Below, piece after piece: positions 13,548 through 19,163 of a stretch of DNA of 19,163 bases. Origin of the DNA: CAYJUM01 sp964478915. GTDB lineage: Bacteria > Nitrospirota > Nitrospiria > Nitrospirales > Nitrospiraceae. The DNA lies in the NCBI GenBank assembly GCA_964478915.1, contig CAYZKG010000044.1:1-19163 (forward strand), written 5' to 3'. Below the pieces are notes generated by a model that did not search any database, was not told the DNA's origin, and saw only the letters and a program-made list of their open reading frames with translations. The translations under genes were made by a program, and so were the position numbers. Each line of letters starts with the position of its first letter. Position 1 is the first letter of the stretch.

Positions 13548-13577
13548 CATCGTCCCAGTGGCACCGGCACGAGAATG

Positions 13578-13739
13578 CGCAATTTTTCAAGGTGATGCCT
13601 ACTGGTGGCCTGCTGGCTGCTCTGAGCAAGTGGGAAACAACTTGGAGAGGCTGCGCTCTCCACAATCACGGAACCCCCTGTTTTTTCGGGTCAACAGAGC
13701 GCCTGACAGATTGGCCCGCGTGAGACAGGTTGTCTCTGA
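13578..13739. repeat. Conserved intergenic repeat, copy D (candidate activator-binding region, divergent promoters)
   Basis: Landmarks: AATTTTTCAAGGTGATGCC (13581-13599), GGAAACAACTTGGAG (13633-13647), GACAGATTGG, and the palindrome GAGACAGGTTGTCTC (13722-13736), the longest and most perfect of the set with six-base arms. It is about 177 nt upstream of the minus-strand -24 element at 13545 and about 52 nt upstream of the plus-strand -24 element at 13789, so one site could serve both directions. Confidence 0.7.
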
Positions 13740-13787
13740 CTCAGGTGATGCCGAACGACGATGATTTCGCGGGTCGTGGCGGTCGAA

Positions 13788-13803
13788 CGGCACCTCAGTT
13801 GCT
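13788..13803 (+). promoter_or_regulatory. Sigma-54 promoter of the glucosylglycerate operon
   Basis: CGGCACCTCAGTTGCT has GG (13789-13790) and GC (13801-13802) 10 bases apart and matches the consensus GGCAC-N5-TTGC. The predicted start near 13814 gives a leader of about 80 nt. A possible extra sigma-70 -10 (TACAAT, near 13848) has no convincing -35. Confidence 0.65.
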
Positions 13804-13894
13804 TGGCTGCCGAGCAACAGTTCCATAAGGTGTTCCCGAAGTTGTACAATAACCCCTCCATCGGACCGTCTCTCACCTGCGCAGGGAAGGATCT

Positions 13895-15133
13895 ATGGCT
13901 GACTTCTTCCAAAACGGCATTGTGACCGTCCTGCACCGCCTCGGGCAGCCGAACCTGCCGCAGCTCGAGGCGGAGCTGCAGCGGCACGCCATCGCCAACC
14001 CGATCGCGCTCGTGCTGCCGTCGCTGTATTCCGAGCTGGAGCGCCCGGCGCTGAAGAGCATCGTGGAGACCCTGAAGGACATCCCGTATCTGAACGAGAT
14101 CGTCATCTCATTGGACCGGGCCTCCGCCCTGGAATTCCGGCTGGCCAAGGAATACTTCTCGATTCTCCCGCAGCGAGTCAGGCTGATCTGGAACGACGGG
14201 CCTCGCATTCAGGAAATTCTCAAGCTCCTGATGGACAACGGGATCGACGTCGGGATGCAGGGAAAAGGCCGCGGGTGCTGGATGGCCTTCGGCTATGTGC
14301 TGGCCCGCCACCAGAGCAAGGTGATCGCCCTGCATGATTGCGACATCCTGAGTTACAACCGGGAATATCTGGCGCGCCTCTGCTACCCGGTCACCAACCC
14401 GAACCTCGGGTACGAGTTCTGCAAGGGCTACTACAGTCGCGTGACCGACCGCCTGCACGGGCGAGTGGCCCGGCTGTTCTTCACCCCGCTCATCCGGAGC
14501 CTCCAGCAACTGGCCGGCCCGCAGTCCGTGCTGACATTCCTGGACAGCTTCCGGTACCCCCTCTCGGGGGAAGTCGCGATGGTCAGGGACCTGGCCTGGA
14601 TCAACCGCATTCCCGGAGACTGGGGACTGGAAGTCGGCGTGCTGGCCGAAGTGTACCGGAACTGCGCCCTGCGGCGGATATGCCAAGCCGATATCGCCGA
14701 CGCGTACGAGCACAAGCACCAGTCGTTGTCGGCGGAAGACTCGACGCAAGGCTTGCAGAAGATGTGCATCGATATCGCCAAGTCCCTGTTCCGGAATCTC
14801 GCCAGCGACGGGGTTGTGCTCTCCGAAGCGGTGCTCAAGACCTTGCGCGCGACGTATCTGCAGGCCGCGCACGAGGCCATCGGCCGCTATGAGGACGACG
14901 CCGCGATCAACAGCTTGCGCTTCGATCGCCACGAAGAGCGGACCGCCGTGGAGGTGTTCGCAAAAGGCCTCAAGCTGGCCACAGACGTCTTTCTCGACGA
15001 TCCCCTGGGTGTCCCCATGATCTCCAATTGGAGCCGGGTGAGGGCCGCCGTGCCGGAGATCTTCGGCCTGCTGATCGAGGCCGTCGAGCACGATCATGAG
15101 TGGAATCCCGCTCAGGACGGCGCGCGGGCATGA
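13895..15133 (+). CDS. gpgS: Glucosyl-3-phosphoglycerate synthase (GT81-type)
   Basis: A 412-residue soluble GT-A glycosyltransferase that should transfer glucose from an NDP-glucose donor to D-3-phosphoglycerate, the first step of the two-step route to the compatible solute glucosylglycerate. Visible features: N-terminal MADFFQNG, PIALVLPSLYSELERPAL, EIVISLDRA, the substrate loop WNDGP, GKGRGCWMAFGYVLA, the metal-binding DCD (148-150) in ALHDCDILSY, GYEFCKGYYSRVTDRLHGRV, SFRYPLSGEVAM, DWGLEVGVLAEVYRN, and the conserved ADAYEHKHQ. These match bacterial and archaeal GpgS proteins from memory. GGGAAGG precedes the ATG by about 4 nt. Its stop overlaps the next glycosyltransferase start (ATGA). 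UDP- versus GDP-glucose preference cannot be read from the sequence. Confidence 0.85.
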   Translation: MADFFQNGIVTVLHRLGQPNLPQLEAELQRHAIANPIALVLPSLYSELERPALKSIVETLKDIPYLNEIVISLDRASALEFRLAKEYFSILPQRVRLIWNDGPRIQEILKLLMDNGIDVGMQGKGRGCWMAFGYVLARHQSKVIALHDCDILSYNREYLARLCYPVTNPNLGYEFCKGYYSRVTDRLHGRVARLFFTPLIRSLQQLAGPQSVLTFLDSFRYPLSGEVAMVRDLAWINRIPGDWGLEVGVLAEVYRNCALRRICQADIADAYEHKHQSLSAEDSTQGLQKMCIDIAKSLFRNLASDGVVLSEAVLKTLRATYLQAAHEAIGRYEDDAAINSLRFDRHEERTAVEVFAKGLKLATDVFLDDPLGVPMISNWSRVRAAVPEIFGLLIEAVEHDHEWNPAQDGARA

Positions 15134-16407
15134 AACAGAGTCCCACCGAGCTGACGGCCGAAACCGAGGCGGCTGTCGCCCGGATCGGTGAGGCCGACCT
15201 CCTCGTCGGCGTTCCCAGCTTCAACAACGCCGAGACCATCGGCCATGTCGTGCGGGCGGTCAGCGGAGGGCTTGCCAAGTACTTCCCGCATGCCAAGGCC
15301 GTGCTGGTCAATTCGGACGGCGGGTCATCCGACCGGACGCTGGAGGCCGCGGCCAACGCGGTGGCCGACCTCGGCGCCATGCTGATCAGCGACCGACAGA
15401 GCCTCCTTCACAAGATCATCACGCCGTATCACGGCATACCGGGGAAAGGGAGCGCCTTTCGGACCATCTTTGAGATTGCCCGTCGGCTCAAGGCCAAGGC
15501 CTGCGCGGTGGTGGACTCCGATCTGCGAAGCATCACTCCCGAGTGGGTCGAATTGCTGATCCGGCCGGTCCTGGAAGAAGGCTACGACTACGTCGCGCCC
15601 TACTATCTCCGCCACAAGTACGACGGGACCATCACCAACAGCATCGTCTATCCGCTCACGCGGGCGCTGTACGGAGAGCGCATCCGCCAGCCCATCGGGG
15701 GAGACTTCGGCTTTTCCGGTCGCCTGGCGGAACATTATCTGGACAAGCATGTGTGGGAATCGGACGTCGCGCGGTTCGGCATCGACATCTGGATGACCAC
15801 CGAAGCGATCGCCAGTGGCGCGCGAATCTGCCAAAGCTTTCTCGGCGCGAAGATTCATAACCCGAAAGATCCCGCGGCGGATCTCTCGTCCATGCTGGTG
15901 CAGGTCATGGGTGCGGTGTTCGCCCTTATGGAGGAGCATCATGAGACCTGGTCAAAGCTGGAGGGCTCGAACCCGGTCAGGCTGTTCGGCTTCCAGTACG
16001 AGGTCGGGGTCGAGCCGGTGAACGTGAACGTGGATGCCATGATCGGCAGCTTCCGCCAGGGTCTCGCCGACCTCGGGCCGATCTGGCGGGCCATGTTGGC
16101 GCCCGACACCTTTGAAAGCCTGAAGCCGTTGGGGGACTGCCCGGTCCAGGCGTTTCACCTTGCGGATGACCTCTGGGCCCGTCTGGTCTATGACGTCGCG
16201 CTGGGGTTTCACCACCACGTGATGCCGCGCGAGCACCTGCTCAAAGCGTTGACCCCGCTCTATCTCGGGCGGACCGCCTCATTTGTGATCGAGACACAGG
16301 GGCTGACGTCCAGGGAAGCGGAAACCCGGATCGAAGCGTTATGCCGGGCCTTTGAAAAACAGAAACCCTACCTGGTCGAGCGCTGGGAAGAACGGCCAGC
16401 GAGCTGA
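15130..16407 (+). CDS. Second glycosyltransferase, probable glucosylglycerate synthase (Ggs-like)
   Basis: A 425-residue GT-A fold protein. The donor-binding region is LLVGVPSFNNAETI (24-37) and NSDGGSSDRT (61-70), and the metal-binding DSD is residues 129-131 in AVVDSDLRSITPEWV. Other conserved-looking segments are GIPGKGSAFR, PYYLRHKYDGTITNSIVYPLTRALYG, IGGDFGFSGRLAEHYL and FGIDIWMTTEAI. Such proteins occur beside gpgS in organisms that make glucosylglycerate directly from glycerate, so a Ggs-like role (NDP-glucose plus D-glycerate) is the best inference; a mannosyl- or other glycosyl-glycerate extension enzyme is the alternative. ATG 15130 overlaps the gpgS stop by four bases, so expression is coupled. 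A GTG at 15100 is in frame but deeper within gpgS. Confidence 0.72.
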   Translation: MKQSPTELTAETEAAVARIGEADLLVGVPSFNNAETIGHVVRAVSGGLAKYFPHAKAVLVNSDGGSSDRTLEAAANAVADLGAMLISDRQSLLHKIITPYHGIPGKGSAFRTIFEIARRLKAKACAVVDSDLRSITPEWVELLIRPVLEEGYDYVAPYYLRHKYDGTITNSIVYPLTRALYGERIRQPIGGDFGFSGRLAEHYLDKHVWESDVARFGIDIWMTTEAIASGARICQSFLGAKIHNPKDPAADLSSMLVQVMGAVFALMEEHHETWSKLEGSNPVRLFGFQYEVGVEPVNVNVDAMIGSFRQGLADLGPIWRAMLAPDTFESLKPLGDCPVQAFHLADDLWARLVYDVALGFHHHVMPREHLLKALTPLYLGRTASFVIETQGLTSREAETRIEALCRAFEKQKPYLVERWEERPAS

Positions 16408-16463
16408 GGATCTGTGAGACCGCGTGTGTTCGCTGCGGGCGGCTTCCGGAAAAGGAGAGGACG

Positions 16464-17168
16464 ATGAGCGAATTCTGGCAGACAGCCTTGGTGTTGCCTC
16501 TCACGACATTAGCCGACAACGTGCTGGCGATTCTCCCAAACGTCTTGGCCATGATCATCATCGTGACGGTCGGATTGATCACCGCGTGGGCGGCCGGCCA
16601 GGTGACCGAACGGCTGTTGCGAGTGATCAGGGTGGACCATCTCTGCAATCGCGTCGGAATCAGCGCGGCATTGCTGCGCGGCGGCGTGAAAGCCGATCCC
16701 TCGCATCTCGTGGGCAGGCTGGCCTATTGGGTGGTGGCCGTCTTCGCCGTCCTGGCCGCCTTGGGCGCGCTGAACCTGCAGCCGATCAACCAGTTCGTCC
16801 AGTCCCTCCTGGCCTACATTCCACATCTGCTGGCCGCCGCGTTGATCCTGCTCACCGGATATCTGCTGTCGAACTTCGTGTCACAGGCGGCTCTCATCGC
16901 TGCGGTCAACGCCGGCCTTCCTCCTGCCCGGGCCGTCGCCACCTTTTCACGATGGGGCGTGCGGCTCATCGCCATCGCCATGGGTCTCGAGCAACTGGGC
17001 ATCGCTCAGAACATCGTGGTGGTCGGGTTCGGCATCGCATTCGGCGGGGTGGTGATGGCCTCGGCGATCGCCTTCGGTCTCGGGGCCAGAGATCTGGCCA
17101 AGGAGTTTCTGGAGCAGCAATTCGGGAGGAAGGGCGTCCACCCCAAGGACGACCTCACTCATCTGTAG
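16464..17168 (+). CDS. Mechanosensitive-channel-related membrane protein (paralogue of the 11712 gene)
   Basis: A 234-residue membrane protein with about five hydrophobic helices (around 22-46, 84-105, 115-138, 160-180 and 186-208). It shares its architecture and several motifs with the 11712 product: a loop with RVD after TM1, LIYW/LAYW at TM2, ALEQIGI/GLEQLGI, and the final glycine-rich helix ending AIAFGLGxRD. It is probably a conserved TM-helix-type, MscS-related protein in the inner membrane. AAGGAGAGG lies 3-4 nt upstream of the ATG. Its place inside a compatible-solute operon suggests it helps to release or sense osmolyte pressure, by inference. Its stop shares one base with the next start (TAGTG). 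Confidence 0.84.
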   Translation: MSEFWQTALVLPLTTLADNVLAILPNVLAMIIIVTVGLITAWAAGQVTERLLRVIRVDHLCNRVGISAALLRGGVKADPSHLVGRLAYWVVAVFAVLAALGALNLQPINQFVQSLLAYIPHLLAAALILLTGYLLSNFVSQAALIAAVNAGLPPARAVATFSRWGVRLIAIAMGLEQLGIAQNIVVVGFGIAFGGVVMASAIAFGLGARDLAKEFLEQQFGRKGVHPKDDLTHL

Positions 17169-18037
17169 TGCTCCCACCGTCGCTGCTGGCCCGGCTGACG
17201 GCGATTCCCTCGCATCGCCTGATGCTGTTTCTCGACTTTGACGGCACGCTCGCGCCGATCGTGCCGCGGCCGCAGCAGGCTCGGCTGAAGCCGTCGGCCA
17301 GGCGCCTGCTCCGTCAACTTGCTCGGAGCGTGCCGGTGGTGATCGTGAGTGGACGGGCCCTGACCGATCTGCGACGGCGGGTGGGGGTGAGAGGCCTCCA
17401 CTATATCGCCCTGCACGGGCTTGTCTTGAAGGAGGCGGGCGGGCGCCCACGCTGGTTAGGGCGGCCACCTGCACGAGCCGACGTCAACGCGTGGAAGCAG
17501 GCGCTGGTGTCGGCCGCCCATGCCACGCCCGGGGCCTTGGTCGAGGACAAAGGATGCGCCGTCGCTTTGCATGACCGGCTGGTGCATCCCCTTCAGCGGG
17601 CGGGCTTGCACCGGCGGGCGGTGCGCGCGCTGGCCCCGTGGCTGGCGCGACGACGCATCACGGTGGTCCGCGGCAAGCGGGTCCTTGAAGTGCGACCGCG
17701 CGGACCCTGGAACAAAGGCACTGCGGTACAGGCCGTGCTGGCCCAGCCGTGGGCCCGAAACCGGATTCCGGTGTACTGCGGGGACGATCGGACGGACCTG
17801 GACGCCTTCCGCGTGGTTCGGGGCCGCGGGATCACGATCGGGGTGGGACAGGCTCGACACGCAAGAGGACAGGATGCCCGGCTGCGCAGCCCGCGCGCTC
17901 TCGAGCGCTTGCTCAGATGGTTCCTTTCCCAAGGCTGCCGGGCAGTTGAATCACATCATTCATGGAGGAGTCATAATGCGACGTACGCTGCTGTTGATTC
18001 TGATCCTGGGAGTCGGAGTGACCGGTTGTGCGACTGA
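17168..18037 (+). CDS. HAD phosphatase of the trehalose-phosphatase (OtsB) type
   Basis: A 289-residue cytoplasmic phosphatase. HAD motif I is DFDGT (residues 23-27; nucleophile Asp23, acid/base Asp25), motif II VIVSGRA, the trehalose-phosphatase-type HGL, motif III Lys in WNKGTAV, and motif IV CGDDRTDLDAF. The family normally removes phosphate from trehalose 6-phosphate. No OtsA is present, and the gene sits behind gpgS, so dephosphorylation of glucosyl-3-phosphoglycerate to glucosylglycerate is the likely role here. The GTG start at 17168 overlaps the preceding stop (TAGTG). The reading frame runs 62 bases into the next gene; the last 20-30 residues (after FLSQGCRAVES) do not look domain-like and could reflect a late frameshift or assembly error. 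Confidence 0.85.
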   Translation: MLPPSLLARLTAIPSHRLMLFLDFDGTLAPIVPRPQQARLKPSARRLLRQLARSVPVVIVSGRALTDLRRRVGVRGLHYIALHGLVLKEAGGRPRWLGRPPARADVNAWKQALVSAAHATPGALVEDKGCAVALHDRLVHPLQRAGLHRRAVRALAPWLARRRITVVRGKRVLEVRPRGPWNKGTAVQAVLAQPWARNRIPVYCGDDRTDLDAFRVVRGRGITIGVGQARHARGQDARLRSPRALERLLRWFLSQGCRAVESHHSWRSHNATYAAVDSDPGSRSDRLCD

Positions 18038-18608
18038 GCAGACCATTCTGCTCGACCTCCGGGCGGCTCAGCCGGCGGCTGAGAAGAAGGCGGAGAAGCT
18101 CAAAGTCGCCGTCACCATCTTCGAAGATGCCCGTCCGGACAACGACCAACGACAAGAGAAAGCGAGAATCGGCTTCCGCCTGCACCTCTTGGGCTGCGTG
18201 ACGTATTTCCAGATCAAGGGCGGCCAGCTCGGTCCGGCGGTGTCGCAGGCGGTGGCTGCCTCGCTCGCGCAGAGAGGACTGGAAACCTGGGTTGTGAAGC
18301 CCGGTGAGCAGGCCGAGGGGAAGAATCCGGACCTCATCGTCACCGGCAAGATCCTGGATTTGCGCGCGCACGCGAGCAGTCGGTTTGGCGGAACAGAACT
18401 GGTGACCCGGACCAAGCTGGCCCTCGATCTGGTGAATGTCTCGACCAAGAGCTCGGTACACGCGATCCTGACGGGCCACGGCCGTGAAAAGGTGATCCTG
18501 TTCGATCCGGCGGATCTGGAGCAGTTGCTGAGCCAGCCGTTCGCCACCAGCGTGCAGGAGTTCCTGGCCGGGGAGAGCATGGCCGTGGTTCTGACGAAGG
18601 CCCAGTAG
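17976..18608 (+). CDS. Outer-membrane-type lipoprotein, YajG-like
   Basis: A 210-residue lipoprotein: signal peptide MRRTLLLILILGVGVTG with lipobox VTGC (Cys18). The mature part has VAVTIFEDARPD near the start, GPAVSQAVAASLAQRGLETWVV, PDLIVTGKILDLRAHASSRFG, and strands of a small alpha/beta fold resembling the YajG-type lipoproteins that present VxVxxFxDxR and an A-x-x-x-L-x-x-x-G pattern. Asp after the lipid-bearing Cys is absent (CATEQ), so export to the outer membrane is expected. GGAGGAG lies about 5 nt upstream of the ATG at 17976. It overlaps the phosphatase frame and is followed two bases after its stop by another lipoprotein gene. The function is unknown. Confidence 0.8.
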   Translation: MRRTLLLILILGVGVTGCATEQTILLDLRAAQPAAEKKAEKLKVAVTIFEDARPDNDQRQEKARIGFRLHLLGCVTYFQIKGGQLGPAVSQAVAASLAQRGLETWVVKPGEQAEGKNPDLIVTGKILDLRAHASSRFGGTELVTRTKLALDLVNVSTKSSVHAILTGHGREKVILFDPADLEQLLSQPFATSVQEFLAGESMAVVLTKAQ

Positions 18609-18609
18609 A

Positions 18610-19163
18610 GTGGCCACCGCGAGGTACTGGCTGATTCTGCCTCTGGTGCTGTTGCCCGCGTGCGCCCATACCCGGGAGCCCTCCAAGTCTCCCAGATCCA
18701 TCATCGAGCAGCTCCTGGTGACCCAGGCGGTAGAGCGGAGCCTGCCCCCGCTCACCGTGACGCTTCCCGAGGACGCCTCGGTGATTGTCGAAATTTCCGG
18801 GCTGACCCCCGACCAGTCGTTCCTCCGCGATGCGGTGGCGGCGGCGCTGGGCAAGCAGGGATTTCGCGTCCGCAGGAAGGAAGAAGAGGCTGGCTATCTG
18901 GTGAAGGTGCTGGTCCAGGCCATGGGAACAGAAGTGGGGGAAACCTTCCTCGGCATGCCTGAGGTCCAGGGAGGATTCCTTCCGATTTCACTGCCGGAGC
19001 TGGCGGTATACAAGTCAGTGCGCCAGACAGGGTATGCGCGGTATTCGTTGGAGGTCTTCGAAACAAACAGCGGGCGCCTCATCCATTCAACCCCCTGGCA
19101 CGTCGGCACCACGTACTGGAACCAGTACACGCTGTTGTTCTGGTTCTCCTTCGTCTCCAGCGA
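18610..19163 (+). CDS. Lipoprotein of unknown function (partial, runs off the window)
   Basis: An open frame of 184 codons to the last base. It begins at a GTG (18610) one base after the stop of the previous lipoprotein gene, with GAAGG about 9 nt upstream. The signal is MATARYWLILPLVLLPAC (lipobox LPAC, Cys18). The mature part contains SIIEQLLVTQAVERSLPPL, a region with TVTLPEDASVIVEISGL, AALGKQGFRV, and VGETFLGMPEVQGG. It resembles uncharacterised lipoproteins of conserved SxxEQLLxTxAxxR type. It is likely co-transcribed with the preceding gene. A full family assignment needs the missing C-terminus. Confidence 0.72.
   Translation, partial: MATARYWLILPLVLLPACAHTREPSKSPRSIIEQLLVTQAVERSLPPLTVTLPEDASVIVEISGLTPDQSFLRDAVAAALGKQGFRVRRKEEEAGYLVKVLVQAMGTEVGETFLGMPEVQGGFLPISLPELAVYKSVRQTGYARYSLEVFETNSGRLIHSTPWHVGTTYWNQYTLLFWFSFVSS

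Noticed and set aside
14108..15097. Minus-strand ORF of 329 codons opposite gpgS
   Set aside because: Antisense of a recognisable glycosyltransferase; its composition is what high-GC codon bias produces on the other strand.
16424..17167. N-terminal extension of the HAD phosphatase frame
   Set aside because: It lies out of frame inside the channel-like gene; the phosphatase domain begins after the GTG at 17168.
1..19163. tRNA or rRNA genes
   Set aside because: No stretch with a T-loop/acceptor pattern or rRNA-like sequence was seen in the intergenic regions.

Overview
The window is a GC-rich, gene-dense stretch of a Gram-negative-type bacterial chromosome. It has many lipoproteins and signal peptides, an OmpA-type envelope protein, and Shine-Dalgarno sites of the GGAGG type. 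Gene content (NADP-type isocitrate dehydrogenase, GT81-type glucosyl-3-phosphoglycerate synthase, many small secreted proteins, sigma-54 control) would fit Nitrospirota/Nitrospira or a similar environmental lineage. That assignment is inference from general knowledge; no marker here proves it.

Layout. Positions 1-3363 (minus strand): partial icd, a single-domain response regulator, and a coupled pair of exported proteins (helical-repeat-like, then a lectin-like beta-sandwich). Positions 3364-3791: an intergenic region with a minus-strand terminator hairpin. Positions 3792-4193 (plus): an MpsC/DUF2294 protein whose message looks leaderless. Positions 4270-6723 (minus): a coiled-coil OmpA lipoprotein and three small secreted proteins. 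Positions 7030-10786 (minus): a small zinc-ribbon membrane protein, a stand-alone LuxR-type HTH protein, an NtrC-family sigma-54 activator, and its membrane histidine kinase. Positions 11030-12407 (plus): a degenerate receiver, a zinc-ribbon protein, and a channel-like membrane protein. Positions 12410-13460 (minus): two copies of a small secreted-protein gene, identical over the whole coding sequence. Positions 13895-19163 (plus): a probable glucosylglycerate (compatible solute) operon with two glycosyltransferases, a second channel-like protein and an OtsB-like HAD phosphatase, followed by two lipoproteins, the last cut by the window end.

The main discovery is regulatory. Six intergenic sites match the sigma-54 -24/-12 pattern (GG-N10-GC). 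Four of them, upstream of 6723, 7612, 12731 and 13442, share a layout: the promoter, an AT-rich patch about 35-40 nt further upstream, and a palindrome of the type GACAGGTTGTC about 175-195 nt upstream. These lie inside a degenerate repeat of roughly 160-175 bp that occurs four times. A fifth promoter (upstream of 11030) has a related palindrome, GGACAACGTGTCC, about 115-125 nt upstream. A sixth faces the osmolyte operon and may share the fourth palindrome divergently. The NtrC-type regulator encoded in the middle of the cluster is the obvious candidate activator. The proposal is a local envelope-stress or osmotic-stress regulon, organised like ZraSR but with different targets: small periplasmic beta-barrel-like proteins, zinc-ribbon proteins, channel-like proteins and glucosylglycerate synthesis.
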